Source of the DNA: Muribaculaceae bacterium
GTDB lineage: Bacteria; Bacteroidota; Bacteroidia; Bacteroidales; Muribaculaceae
Length of the DNA: 64,000 bases
Assembly: GCA_022510505.1 (NCBI GenBank)
Contig: JAFLTL010000005.1
Location: 41,908-105,907 of the forward strand
Direction: 5' to 3'
The position numbers and the translations under genes are program-made. The notes beneath the pieces were generated by a model that saw only the letters and a list, made by a program, of their open reading frames with translations, searched no databases and had not been told where the DNA came from. Positions 9,066 to 18,327 of the stretch are shown here, in pieces; position 1 is the first letter of the stretch, and each line of letters begins with the position of its first letter.

Positions 9066-9686
9066 ATGTTACTGAAAAAATATTTTCCTGAAATGACCGA
9101 CCATCAGACCATGCAGTTCGAGAAAATAATGAAACTGTATGGAGAATGGAATGAAAAGATAAATGTCATTTCAAGGAAGGATATTGATAATTTAGAGACA
9201 AACCATATTCTTCATTCACTTTCGATTGGAAAGTTCTTGAACCCGAGGTCCCGCACCTCCTTCATTGATGTAGGCACAGGAGGTGGGTTCCCCGGCATAC
9301 CGATGGCCATAATGTATCCTGCATGTCGATTCCATTTGATAGACCGTATAGGTAAGAAAATTAAGGTTGCTACATCAATTGCCGAGGAAATCGGTTTGAA
9401 AAACGTGACTTTCCAACACGGTGATTTGGGTGAATGCCATCAAAAGTTCGATTATGTCATATCGAGAGCTGTGATGTCATTGCCAGACCTACTGAAAATT
9501 TCCAGACGTAATGTTTCGGGAAAACAGTCGGGGAATGCCTATCCCAATGGGATAATTGTCCTTAAAGGTGGAGATTTACGAGATGAGCTGAAGGGGGTAG
9601 GCATAGAATATTTCGTGGAAGACCTTTCCTTGTGGTTCAAGGAAGATTATTTCGCGACAAAAAAATTAATTTATGTACCCATATAA
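9066..9686 (+). CDS. rsmG: 16S rRNA (guanine527-N7)-methyltransferase RsmG
   Basis: 206 residues, full length for RsmG, which methylates N7 of G527 in 16S rRNA using SAM. The Rossmann SAM loop FIDVGTGGGFPGIPMA (about 66-81) is family-diagnostic. Further RsmG features are YGEWNEKINVISRKD near the N-terminus, HILHSL, and the SRAVMSLPDL stretch after the DYV strand. In many bacteria rsmG is next to mnmG or parA; here it precedes a metallo-beta-lactamase-fold gene 9 bases downstream and probably shares its transcript. Confidence 0.96.
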   Translation: MLLKKYFPEMTDHQTMQFEKIMKLYGEWNEKINVISRKDIDNLETNHILHSLSIGKFLNPRSRTSFIDVGTGGGFPGIPMAIMYPACRFHLIDRIGKKIKVATSIAEEIGLKNVTFQHGDLGECHQKFDYVISRAVMSLPDLLKISRRNVSGKQSGNAYPNGIIVLKGGDLRDELKGVGIEYFVEDLSLWFKEDYFATKKLIYVPI

Positions 9687-9695
9687 ACAGGAATT

Positions 9696-10340
9696 ATGTT
9701 AAAGATAAGCGAGTTTATATTCAATGCGTTCGGTGAGATAACCTATTTGATCTGGGATGATGTCACCAAGGAAGCAGCAATTGTAGACCCGGGAATGGAT
9801 TGCGAAGAGGAAGAGGTAGCTTTGGACAATTTCATCATAAAGAACGGACTTATGGTGAAATATCTTGTTCTGACGCATCTTCACATCGACCATGTTTGGG
9901 GTGTACCTCACATAAAAGAAACCTATAAAGTTCCGGTTACAGCTCATAACGATGGGGGCTATTTGGGTTCAATAATAGACGCTCAGGCCCAGATGTTCGG
10001 CTTGAGAAAGTCGCCGGGTCGAATAGAAATAGAGAATACTGTTGACGACGGTGACAAATTGATACTAGGTTCAAGCGAGCTTGAGGTGTTCCACATTCCG
10101 GGTCATTCTCCCGGTGGGATAGTTCTTTATGCTCCCAAGGAGGGTTTCGTTATTGCCGGAGATGTGTTGTTCAGGAACAGTATCGGTAGAACCGACTTGC
10201 CCGGAGGAAATTATAGGCAGCTCGTTGACGGTATCAAAAAGAAATTGCTGACATTGCCTCCCGAAACCGTCGTTTATCCAGGACATGGTCCTGAGACTAT
10301 AATCGGATTTGAGAAAGATAACAATCCTTATATAGTTTAA
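9696..10340 (+). CDS. MBL-fold metallo-hydrolase, glyoxalase II-like
   Basis: 214 residues of metallo-beta-lactamase fold. The HxHxDH motif is THLHIDHVWG (about 59-68), with later ligands in the GHSPGG loop, AGDVLF and YPGHGPET. This pattern fits the hydroxyacylglutathione hydrolase-like group of thiolester hydrolases with a binuclear metal site. No signal peptide, so cytoplasmic. The substrate cannot be told from sequence, and Bacteroidales generally lack glutathione, so another thiol ester is likely (inference). Confidence 0.88.
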   Translation: MLKISEFIFNAFGEITYLIWDDVTKEAAIVDPGMDCEEEEVALDNFIIKNGLMVKYLVLTHLHIDHVWGVPHIKETYKVPVTAHNDGGYLGSIIDAQAQMFGLRKSPGRIEIENTVDDGDKLILGSSELEVFHIPGHSPGGIVLYAPKEGFVIAGDVLFRNSIGRTDLPGGNYRQLVDGIKKKLLTLPPETVVYPGHGPETIIGFEKDNNPYIV

Positions 10341-10348
10341 TTCTCTAA

Positions 10349-10897
10349 TTGGAACGATTGTTGACATCTACTGATACTATAACATTGACGCGTGGTGAGC
10401 ATTCCAGGGTCATCATCAAAGATATAGTATCACGCTATTTAGGAATCATTTTGAGCGTGATTGGTGCGATTCTTCTGTTAGGATGGATGGTTGATGACAA
10501 ATTTTATTTTCTTGTTCCCATATTGATATTTCTGATAGTCCCTTTGTTGATGCTGATGGCTTACTCCTCGGCCGCGACAACGGTGGAATCGGCCTTTTCA
10601 TCTCGGCCCCATGTTTTCGAATTGGAACCTCAATCGTTAATTTACAAAGAACTGAAGACAATGGTTTTTTCGACCGAAGAAGGACAAAAACGGGAATTTA
10701 TAAGGGAATTTGTATATCCTTTGAGTGAGGTGGAAGAGGTCAGGGATGATGTGTTGGGTCACATCATCAGACTTCGTGGATCGAGGAGTCATTTTTTGAT
10801 TATACCTCGGTCGGAGGTTAATGATGAATTTGTAGAAAGATTAAAGTTTCGTATCGGAATGGAGAAGGATGACAAAAGCCCCACTTTATTTTATTAA
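10349..10897 (+). CDS. Two-TM membrane protein with a YcxB-like soluble domain
   Basis: 182 residues with two adjacent hydrophobic segments (about 30-48 and 52-70) and a soluble C-terminal domain (about 88-175). The pattern there, a strand carrying FELEPQSLIYKE followed by VYPLSEVEEVRDD and FLIIPRSEV, resembles the YcxB-like/PH-like domains of small bacterial membrane proteins. The frame opens with TTG at 10349, 8 bases after the stop of the MBL gene; no ATG is available before the first TM segment, so a non-ATG start is likely. Function unknown. Confidence 0.65.
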   Translation: MERLLTSTDTITLTRGEHSRVIIKDIVSRYLGIILSVIGAILLLGWMVDDKFYFLVPILIFLIVPLLMLMAYSSAATTVESAFSSRPHVFELEPQSLIYKELKTMVFSTEEGQKREFIREFVYPLSEVEEVRDDVLGHIIRLRGSRSHFLIIPRSEVNDEFVERLKFRIGMEKDDKSPTLFY

Positions 10898-10902
10898 ATT
10901 TG
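10895..10902 (+). promoter_or_regulatory. -7 promoter element (TAAATTTG) for the exopolysaccharide module
   Basis: TAnnTTTG match overlapping the stop codon of the preceding gene and ending 20 bases before the ATG at 10923, the usual distance in this window. Confidence 0.5.
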
Positions 10903-10922
10903 CACGGGATAGTAGAAACGAG

Positions 10923-11726
10923 ATGAAATTCATTAACAGCATAATATCTCTGATTTTTGTGGTTATAACGGTGTCTTGTGGAACTACAAGATCGTCGTTG
11001 ACCTATTTCGAAGACATCAAGGAGACTCAAGAGGGTATCATGACAAATGTAATACCTCAATTGAGGATTGTTCCCGACGATGCTCTGTTGATCACTGTCA
11101 ATTCGGTCGAACCTGAAGCTACGGCTATTTACAACATGCCGTTGGTTAATCCGTCGGAGAGAGGAAACCGCACATTGTACAACGTGCCCCAGCAGCAGAC
11201 TTATATAGTCAGCAGCAAAGGTGACATCAACTTTCCTGTTTTGGGTAAGATTCATGTCGAGGGCATGACGACCGAAGAACTAGCTGCCTATATTGCCGGC
11301 AGAATAGAGAAAGACGTGATTGACCCGTTTGTGAGGGTTGAATTGCAGAATTTTCGCGTTCAGGTTATTGGTGAAGTTATGAAACCTGGTCCGGTTAAAG
11401 TAGAGGGAGAACGGCTGACAGTTCTCGACGCTTTGTCGGCAGCAGGTGATCTTACCCCCTATGGCGAGCGCAATAATGTTTTGTTAGTGAGACAGGAGGA
11501 AGGAATCAACAAATATTATCACCTGAATCTGAACGATTCCAAAACTTTATCATCACCGTTATTCTATTTAAAGCAAAACGACGTGATTATAGTCGAGCCG
11601 AACGACATCAGGAAGGCCAATTCGAAATATAATCAGGACAATGCCTATAAGCTGTCGGTGATTTCTACCATCGTGTCGGCCGTGTCGGTAGTGGCATCCT
11701 TAACTATAGCATTGGCAGTAAAATAA
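10923..11726 (+). CDS. Polysaccharide biosynthesis/export lipoprotein, Wza-like
   Basis: 267 residues from the ATG at 10923, which gives a lipoprotein signal with lipobox Cys19 (VITVSC); the frame extends further back to 10869 but without a usable signal. After a poly-export domain (LRIVPDDALLITVNSVEPE, then YIVSSKGDINFPVLGKIHVEGMT) comes an SLBB domain with VIGEVMKPGPVKVEGERLTVLDALSAAG (about 138-165). The C-terminus is a hydrophobic helix, as in the pore-forming end of Wza. It probably forms the outer-membrane exit for an exopolysaccharide or capsule, with the Wzz-like protein encoded directly downstream. Confidence 0.93.
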   Translation: MKFINSIISLIFVVITVSCGTTRSSLTYFEDIKETQEGIMTNVIPQLRIVPDDALLITVNSVEPEATAIYNMPLVNPSERGNRTLYNVPQQQTYIVSSKGDINFPVLGKIHVEGMTTEELAAYIAGRIEKDVIDPFVRVELQNFRVQVIGEVMKPGPVKVEGERLTVLDALSAAGDLTPYGERNNVLLVRQEEGINKYYHLNLNDSKTLSSPLFYLKQNDVIIVEPNDIRKANSKYNQDNAYKLSVISTIVSAVSVVASLTIALAVK

Positions 11727-11729
11727 GTG

Positions 11730-13280
11730 ATGGAGAAACCGACATTCAAAAGCGAATTCCTGGAAGTTCTAGATAAGAGCCTCAAAAACAAAGGAAAGAT
11801 TGCAATTTCGATGGTTGTAGTTCTTTTTCTTGGGTTGATCTATCTGTATCTACGTGGTCCAAGATTCGAATCATTTGCGTCGATTACTCTCAATGAGGAT
11901 AATATTTCACCTACAAGTTTGGTAAAGCAGTTCTCGCTTGCCAATGTCATGGGTGGTTCAGGTTCGGTCTATAACGAGATGCAGATGCTTTCATCGCACA
12001 CGACGATGATGGAGACAGTCAAGAAACTTGGTTTGAATGTCACTTACCAGAAACGTGACGGAATCTTGAAAAACTCGTTACAATACCCCGATTCCTATAT
12101 CAGGTTGAACTGTGACAGTACTATCCCGGACACTCTTAGTAAAACCATCAACTTCAAGGTCAACGTGTCGGCAAACGGAAAGGCATCGGCCAGCGCTAAG
12201 TGTGCCGGAAAAACCATTGGAAAGACTGAGGGAAACTTACCTTTGACGTTGAAGACCACATGGGGTGACTTCGAAATCGAACAAACTGAAACAACTCCCC
12301 ATGGAGAGGAATTCACCGAGAAGATACGTTTCAAAAGTTATTCGGCAGCAGCTGAGGACTATCTTGAGAAAGTGGAATTCAATATTCCGAGCAAGTTGGC
12401 CGATGTGGTAGAGATATCATATGTGGGTAAAAACAAGGAACTGTGTCTTGATTTACTGTGGACAGTGATTGACGAATACAATGCAAGGGGGATTGAGGAG
12501 TCACGTCAAAAGGGTCAACAAACGTTGAAGTTTATAGATGAACGTCTGATAACGCTTTCAAAAGAGCTTTCATCAAGTGAAAGCGATATTCAAAATTTCA
12601 AAGAAAGCAATCGATTGTCGGATATACCAACGGATGTTCAGTATGCACTGGAGAAGAGGGCCATAGTGGAGAAAGAACTGCTTGAGGCCGAATCGCAAGC
12701 CGAGATAATCAGAATGACAATCGACTACCTTTCAAATCCTGAAAATTCAAACGCGCTTTTACCCGTGTTGTTTGACAGCGATAGTGAAAAATCTCTAATA
12801 GAACAATATAATGAATTGATTCTGAAAAGGATGCAGTTGTTGAAAAGTGCACGTGAAGGTAGTGAGACTTTACGTAGGCTCGACGAGCAGATTTCAGCAA
12901 TGAAAAAGAATGTGGGAGAATCATTGAAGAGGACCGGAGAGAATCTAAGAGTGAAAATCGGTCGACTGCAGGCTCAGATTAATTCAACCAACAGCAAAAT
13001 TGACCAGATCCCATCACAGGAGAAGATATACCGAGACATTTTCAGACAGCAAGCTATTCAAGAGCAGATTTATGTTTATTTGCTTGAGCAAAGAGAAGAG
13101 ACTGCAATGGGTATAATAAACACTACCGGACGCGGTCAAATAATAAATCGCCCGTATGTATCGAGTCTGCCATCACAAAAATCAGGATGGTTTGTAATAA
13201 TTATTTGTCTGTTTGTTGGCTTCCTTATTATACCATTCTATTATTACATTGGCATTTTGTCGCAAAGTGACCGTTCCTAA
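11730..13280 (+). CDS. Chain-length determinant protein, Wzz-like, without kinase domain
   Basis: About 516 residues. It has two TM segments (about 25-43 and 487-507) flanking a large periplasmic part with coiled-coil helices (about 255-460), the polysaccharide co-polymerase layout. There is no C-terminal tyrosine-kinase P-loop domain, so it is a Wzz/PCP-like protein and not a full BY-kinase. The likely start is the ATG at 11730; a GTG at 11727 directly follows the stop of the Wza-like gene. It should sit in the inner membrane and set polymer length or link the polymerase to the exit channel. Confidence 0.9.
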   Translation: MEKPTFKSEFLEVLDKSLKNKGKIAISMVVVLFLGLIYLYLRGPRFESFASITLNEDNISPTSLVKQFSLANVMGGSGSVYNEMQMLSSHTTMMETVKKLGLNVTYQKRDGILKNSLQYPDSYIRLNCDSTIPDTLSKTINFKVNVSANGKASASAKCAGKTIGKTEGNLPLTLKTTWGDFEIEQTETTPHGEEFTEKIRFKSYSAAAEDYLEKVEFNIPSKLADVVEISYVGKNKELCLDLLWTVIDEYNARGIEESRQKGQQTLKFIDERLITLSKELSSSESDIQNFKESNRLSDIPTDVQYALEKRAIVEKELLEAESQAEIIRMTIDYLSNPENSNALLPVLFDSDSEKSLIEQYNELILKRMQLLKSAREGSETLRRLDEQISAMKKNVGESLKRTGENLRVKIGRLQAQINSTNSKIDQIPSQEKIYRDIFRQQAIQEQIYVYLLEQREETAMGIINTTGRGQIINRPYVSSLPSQKSGWFVIIICLFVGFLIIPFYYYIGILSQSDRS

Positions 13281-14720
13281 GTGGAAGAGCCTGTGAAGGA
13301 AAGACAGAAGAAAATGGAATTTTCGGCATCGACCGGTCAATGGAGCCGGTCGATTGTGTTTCTTTTTTCTTTGTCGTTGACCGGTTTAGGACTGTGGCCG
13401 TTTTTATTGGTGACAGCTATGATGATGCTTCACAGTTACTTTAGAGAGCCTCGAGAATTCATTGTTCAATTATTTGTTTTCTCGACCTATTCGGGATTTA
13501 TAGGAAGCGACCAGCTGCCGGTAAAATTGAGCGACCTGATGATGATTGCTTCGATCGGACTGCTTCTTTTCGGTAAATTAAATCAAAAGATCAGACCTCT
13601 TTTGGTTGCATTCCTTTTATATGTCGTCGGAGTTTTCCTGTTGGCAATGACGAGCATGGAGTCGATGATGGTGCAGATTAAAATGATGCGTTATTATTTC
13701 GTTATAATAACGTTTATCATTCCATTATTCTTATTGAGGAGCGACCGTGACGGACTGCTGGGATGCGGACATTATCTGGTAGTATATTCTTTGGTGATAT
13801 GCGGATTCTATATAATTGACGGTTTTATCCTGAACGGATTTGTCATGCTTCCCAACACTTATCTGGAAGAAGGAGTGAGCCGGTGGAACAATTTGTGGGT
13901 TGATCCTTTGACAACCTATTTTCCGCGGAAGTATCCCCCGGGCCTTTTTATTTTGATTCCCACAGCTTATTATATATCAAGATGTTTCCGCTTAAATCTA
14001 TTTCAGTGGCTCCTTATTATCGGTGCGATGGCAGCCTCGCGAACAATGACTTTCCTGGCTGCTTTTCTTGTGGTTCTCATTTTCTCTATAAGTGACCGAC
14101 ATAAGATTCGTCGAAATGTTGTAGGACTGAGTGTGGGTTTAGTGATCGTGTATCTTGTAGACTTATGTGGGGGGGGATTCCTTAGATTCTCATCGACAGT
14201 CAATCAATTTTTCGACTTGAAAGAGGCGGTGGAATCGGGTGATGTTGAAATGATTTCGGAGTTTGGCAGTGGTAGGTTAGCACAGGCACTACCAAAGATG
14301 GAACTTTTGCTGGAGAGAAATCGATTGTGGACGGGTTTCGGATTTATACATCCTTCGGAAAGTTTTCTGACTGAACTGATACTGAAAAATCCGTTCTATC
14401 CCGATCAATCGGTCCATAGTTCGGTTGAGATGCCTGCCGAAGTTGAGATTACTCAGGTTCAGACGGTTTTGAATATCGGTCTTATAGGTCTTCTGTTACA
14501 AATGCTGTTCTACAGTTTCATTGCAGTTTATCTCTATCGTTCTAATATGAAATGGCAGTTCTATTTAGCCGTGTTAATTGGAGTGAGCATATCAGGTCTA
14601 GGTGGATTTATCGGCTTGACAACCGCTTTCACCATGTGGTTAGGACTGGCATTAGGTTTGTCGATGTTGCATGAGAATGATAAAGATGAAGAAATATATG
14701 TCGAAAGGGTTACAATGTAA
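13281..14720 (+). CDS. O-antigen polymerase/ligase-like membrane protein
   Basis: About 479 residues with ten or more hydrophobic segments and a long loop at about 280-385 (FSSTVNQFFDLKEAVESGD...) before the last helices, the layout of Wzy polymerases and WaaL/O-antigen ligases. Sequence in this class is too diverse to separate polymerase from ligase. The GTG at 13281 directly follows the upstream stop; an ATG at 13314 is an alternative start. Given its place in the Wza-Wzz module, it probably polymerises the repeat unit of an exopolysaccharide. Confidence 0.82.
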   Translation: MEEPVKERQKKMEFSASTGQWSRSIVFLFSLSLTGLGLWPFLLVTAMMMLHSYFREPREFIVQLFVFSTYSGFIGSDQLPVKLSDLMMIASIGLLLFGKLNQKIRPLLVAFLLYVVGVFLLAMTSMESMMVQIKMMRYYFVIITFIIPLFLLRSDRDGLLGCGHYLVVYSLVICGFYIIDGFILNGFVMLPNTYLEEGVSRWNNLWVDPLTTYFPRKYPPGLFILIPTAYYISRCFRLNLFQWLLIIGAMAASRTMTFLAAFLVVLIFSISDRHKIRRNVVGLSVGLVIVYLVDLCGGGFLRFSSTVNQFFDLKEAVESGDVEMISEFGSGRLAQALPKMELLLERNRLWTGFGFIHPSESFLTELILKNPFYPDQSVHSSVEMPAEVEITQVQTVLNIGLIGLLLQMLFYSFIAVYLYRSNMKWQFYLAVLIGVSISGLGGFIGLTTAFTMWLGLALGLSMLHENDKDEEIYVERVTM

Positions 14721-14733
14721 CTCGATGTTTTTT

Positions 14734-14741
14734 TAAATTTG
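14734..14741 (+). promoter_or_regulatory. -7 promoter element (TAAATTTG) before the GT4 gene
   Basis: TAnnTTTG match 22 bases before the ATG at 14764, in the 43-base gap after the polymerase gene, so the glycosyltransferase may have its own promoter. Confidence 0.45.
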
Positions 14742-14763
14742 TAGCACTAAAAAAATCCGGAAT

Positions 14764-15966
14764 ATGAAAACTGACCACAAAATTCTATTTTTTACTTATA
14801 ACTTTTCAGGTGCTGAATCAAGAGGTGGAGCCGAGATAAGAGCCTACAGAACGGCTCTGGCACTTAGGACATTAGGTCGTTATAAAATTTTTCATGCTTT
14901 TAAGAACGGTGATGTTGCCGATACACGTGGCGCCTATGACAAGACGATAAAATTGGAAAGGTCACGTTTTATTCCTGATCTTGCTGACTTTCTAAAGGAG
15001 AACGAAGTTGAAGTCATAATTAACGAGGGGGATTTCTACCGGCATGACAGAATCAGAAAAGCGATTAAGAAATCGGGTCGGAATATAAAAATGTTGTTTG
15101 TCCATCATGTTTCCCCAGGTAGCGAACTTTTGAGTTCTCGTCCGGGAGCGATGGTTCGTGCAATAAGTAACGGGGAGAATGTTGGAGCGAATCTGGCTCA
15201 GCTGGCAATTCATCCTTTGTATTATATGTGGAAACTGTTGGGTTTGAAGAAACTTTATAAAAAGATTTATAAACAAACCGATGGTGTAATACTCTGGTCA
15301 ACCAAATATATTCCCGGATACAAAAAAATGGGGGGATTCAGGAAGGATAAGAAATTCTATGTCATTCCGGGTTTCATCCCAGTTTCACGCATGTCAAATT
15401 ATCTGAACAAAGAAAACCGTGTGCTTGTACTTTCCAGGCTCGATGAAACCTATAAGAAAATATCGTATGCTCTTAAAATCTGGAAGCGTCTCGAAAGCGA
15501 GGGTCATGCCGATGACTGGACTCTGGATATAGTTGGCGACGGTCCTGATTTGAAACGTTATAAGAAACTAGCAAAGAAACTGGGATTGAAAAACGTTGAG
15601 TTCCACGGCTGGCAACCACGTGAAAAATTTTTCCAGCAATCATCAATCTACATAATGACCTCCAAGAAAGAAGGAATGGGTTTGTCGTTATTAGAAGCCA
15701 TGAGCTACGGTTGTGTACCGGTTGCTTTCCATTCGTTTGCTGCAATTAGCGATGCGATAGATGATAACCAGAACGGTTTCCTGGTAGAGGATTTCGGGGA
15801 CACTAAGACTTTTGCAAAGGAAATGGTCAATTTGATGAAAAACCGGCGTCAACGCGAATTTATGTCATCAAGAGCAATGTATAAATCTCAGACTTATAAC
15901 TCGGTGGGTTCGGCAAGAAAATGGGTTGAATTGCTCGACTACATCAGTCCTCAGAGTAATGCCTGA
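14764..15966 (+). CDS. Glycosyltransferase family 4
   Basis: 400 residues of GT-B fold. The N-terminus carries a donor/acceptor loop (SRGGAEIRAYRTALALRTLG, residues 20-39). The C-terminal half has the GT4 signature: DIVGDGPDLKRYKKLAKKLGLKNVEFHGWQP (about 256-286) and the EGMGLSLLEAMSYGCVPVAF (E-x7-E) motif (about 304-323). It uses a nucleotide sugar that cannot be identified from sequence. It is encoded just after the Wza-Wzz-polymerase genes and probably adds a sugar to the same polymer. Its 3' end overlaps the convergent ClC gene by 23 bases. Confidence 0.9.
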   Translation: MKTDHKILFFTYNFSGAESRGGAEIRAYRTALALRTLGRYKIFHAFKNGDVADTRGAYDKTIKLERSRFIPDLADFLKENEVEVIINEGDFYRHDRIRKAIKKSGRNIKMLFVHHVSPGSELLSSRPGAMVRAISNGENVGANLAQLAIHPLYYMWKLLGLKKLYKKIYKQTDGVILWSTKYIPGYKKMGGFRKDKKFYVIPGFIPVSRMSNYLNKENRVLVLSRLDETYKKISYALKIWKRLESEGHADDWTLDIVGDGPDLKRYKKLAKKLGLKNVEFHGWQPREKFFQQSSIYIMTSKKEGMGLSLLEAMSYGCVPVAFHSFAAISDAIDDNQNGFLVEDFGDTKTFAKEMVNLMKNRRQREFMSSRAMYKSQTYNSVGSARKWVELLDYISPQSNA

Positions 15967-17722
15967 GCACTCGACGGTAGGAGTTGAATATTTTTGATTT
16001 AGAGACGAATCCTACATATTTTCCGTTTTCGTCAACAACGGGTAAGTTCCATGCTGCCGTGTCATCAAACTTTTTCATGACTTCTTCCATGGACATTCCC
16101 AGTTCTATTCGGGCAGGCGGAATACTCATAAATCTCCTGACAAACATCTTCTTATAAAGATGAGGCCGGAACATGATGTTTCGGATGTCGTCAAGGAGCA
16201 CTATTCCTATCAACTCACCATCCTTTCCTACAACAGGGAAAAGGTTTCGAGAGCTTTGGGATATTGTCTGAACCATTTCTCCGAGATTCATGTTGGGTGT
16301 GACAGTCTTGAAGTCGGTTTCTATCACGCTGTTCATCTTGAGAAGTGTCAGCACAGCTTTGTCCTTGTGGTGTGTGAGGAGTTCTCCACGTTGGGCTAGA
16401 CGCATTGAGTAGATGCTATAGGGTTCAAACAGTTTGATTGTGCCATAGGCAATAGTAGACACGATCAACAAAGGCAGGAAGAGTTGATAACCACCAGTCA
16501 TTTCTGCCGTAAGGAATATGGCCATTAAGGGTGCGTGCATGACAGCTGACATTACTCCGGCCATACCCATTAATGCGAAATTCTTGACCGATAGACCAAG
16601 CGTGGGTCCAATAGTGTTGAATAGCAACGCGAAAAAGAATCCTGACATACACCCAAGGTAAAGCGATGGTGCGAATGTTCCTCCGATGCCTCCAGCCCCT
16701 GTTGTGGCCGAAGTTGCAAATCCTTTGCTCAGAATTACCATAGCAACAAACAAAAGCAGGAACCATGGCGATGACCTGTCGTTATAGAAAATACTTCCGT
16801 TGGCAATAGATGTTGGTTGGTTTCCCAACAAGGTGTTGATAGCTGAATAGCCTTCACCATATAGGGGTGGAATGAGGAACACAAGTGCTGCGAGAATAAC
16901 TCCTCCGATCAGAGTCTTCTTCCATTGTTGGATTAAGCGATGTCGGAAGAAGTTTTCCATCATGTTGACGGTTCGTGTAAAATAGAGTGAGACGATGCCA
17001 CAAAAAATTCCGAGAAGAATGACATAGGGTATGCGGGATGTACTGAAAGCTTCGCTTTGCAAGAAAAGAAATTCCACGTCGAACCCTGTGAAAACATAGG
17101 CTACAGTAGCTGCGGTGATAGAAGATATCAGCAGCGGCATCACCGAAACAGTCGTCAAGTCGATCATAAGAACTTCCAGCGTGAAAAGCATCCCGGCTAT
17201 TGGTGCTTTGAATATCCCTGCGATTCCTGCTGCTGCACCGCATCCTACCAAAATCATCAGGACTCGGGGTGAAAGTCGGAAGAACTGCCCGATATTGGAT
17301 CCGATAGCTGCACCGGTGTAAACGATTGGTCCTTCGGCTCCGACCGAACCTCCAAATCCAATAGTTATTGAGCTGGCGACCACCGAAGTGTACATATTAT
17401 GTGGTTTTAGTCGGCTCTTGTTCTGAGATATACTGTAGAGAACCTTTGTGACGCCGTGGGAAATGTTGTGTTTGACCAAGAAGCGAACATAGAGGACGGT
17501 CAGAAGAATGCCCACTGCGGGTAACACAAGATAGAGATAGTTTCCTTCGTTTATTGTGATGTGGGATGTTACAAGTGTTGAAATTAAATGTATTAGCCAT
17601 TTCAACAACAGTGCCGCAAATCCGCAGATGATTCCAACAATAAGCGCAAGAATCATAACAAGAGTTCGCTCGGGAATGTGTCGTTCGCGCCAAATGAGGA
17701 ACGGAAGGATATAAGAGGCCAT
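15944..17722 (-). CDS. ClC-type chloride channel/transporter with CBS domains
   Basis: 592 residues. The membrane part (about 18-435) has the ClC selectivity motifs GSVGAEGP (about 127-134) and GIGGTFAPSL (about 343-352). The second carries the GxFxP pattern. Where E. coli ClC has the gating Glu in GREGP, this has GAEGP, so the Glu is kept. Two C-terminal CBS domains (about 450-585; VIETDFKTVTPNMNLGEM and FMSIPPARIELGMSMEEVMKKF) may sense adenine nucleotides. It is last in the glyS-LemA-FKBP-TPR-tsaC-ClC operon, overlapping tsaC by one base, and its end overlaps the convergent GT4 gene. Confidence 0.93.
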   Translation of the reverse strand: MASYILPFLIWRERHIPERTLVMILALIVGIICGFAALLLKWLIHLISTLVTSHITINEGNYLYLVLPAVGILLTVLYVRFLVKHNISHGVTKVLYSISQNKSRLKPHNMYTSVVASSITIGFGGSVGAEGPIVYTGAAIGSNIGQFFRLSPRVLMILVGCGAAAGIAGIFKAPIAGMLFTLEVLMIDLTTVSVMPLLISSITAATVAYVFTGFDVEFLFLQSEAFSTSRIPYVILLGIFCGIVSLYFTRTVNMMENFFRHRLIQQWKKTLIGGVILAALVFLIPPLYGEGYSAINTLLGNQPTSIANGSIFYNDRSSPWFLLLFVAMVILSKGFATSATTGAGGIGGTFAPSLYLGCMSGFFFALLFNTIGPTLGLSVKNFALMGMAGVMSAVMHAPLMAIFLTAEMTGGYQLFLPLLIVSTIAYGTIKLFEPYSIYSMRLAQRGELLTHHKDKAVLTLLKMNSVIETDFKTVTPNMNLGEMVQTISQSSRNLFPVVGKDGELIGIVLLDDIRNIMFRPHLYKKMFVRRFMSIPPARIELGMSMEEVMKKFDDTAAWNLPVVDENGKYVGFVSKSKIFNSYRRVLRHYSED

Positions 17723-18327
17723 TATCTTAAAATTTTAAACAGGCCTCCGGGTCCCAATTTTATAACAGATGAAGGTTCGACATTCCTTGTGTCGGCTCTT
17801 CTCCACATGGCTACATAATCGACAGCATCAAGGATGTCTTTAGATATTTGAGCAAAAGTGGCCGGAGTTGGTTCTCCGCTGATATTCGCCGATGTTGAAA
17901 CAATCGGTCGTTTTATTTTTCGGCAAAGAGACGATGCATAGATTTCCTTGCAAACTCTGATGCCCACACTTCCGTCGGTTCCCAATAAATTGGGGGCGAT
18001 AAAGCGAGCATTGTCCAGCACGAGCGTCAGAGGTTTGTCGGCCACTTCAATAAGTTGCCATGCAATCTCAGGAACATCATTAATGTATCGCTCTATCCAG
18101 CTTTCTTCAGGAACGAGGGTTATTAATGCCTTGTTATCACTTCGTTTTTTGATTTCAAAGACCTTTTTGACGGCATCAGGGTTTGTGGCATCGCATCCTA
18201 TGCCCCAAACTGTATCGGTGGGATAGAGAATCGTTCCTCCTTTTTCAAGTACATCGGCTGCTTTGGCGATGTCGTCCTTTAAGATATCAATTTCGGATTG
18301 TGGCAATGATTTAAGCGAGGTAATCAT
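17722..18327 (-). CDS. tsaC: L-threonylcarbamoyladenylate synthase
   Basis: 201 residues of the YrdC/Sua5 family, without the Sua5 C-terminal extension, hence TsaC-type length. It makes threonylcarbamoyl-AMP from Thr, bicarbonate and ATP, the first step of t6A37 formation in tRNAs reading ANN codons. Family features: GGTILYPTDTVWGIGCDATNPDAV, FEIKKRSDNKAL, and the STSANISGEPTP nucleotide-binding stretch. It overlaps the TPR gene by 4 bases and the ClC gene by 1. The partner gene tsaD lies about 20 kb away in this window. Confidence 0.94.
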   Translation of the reverse strand: MITSLKSLPQSEIDILKDDIAKAADVLEKGGTILYPTDTVWGIGCDATNPDAVKKVFEIKKRSDNKALITLVPEESWIERYINDVPEIAWQLIEVADKPLTLVLDNARFIAPNLLGTDGSVGIRVCKEIYASSLCRKIKRPIVSTSANISGEPTPATFAQISKDILDAVDYVAMWRRADTRNVEPSSVIKLGPGGLFKILR

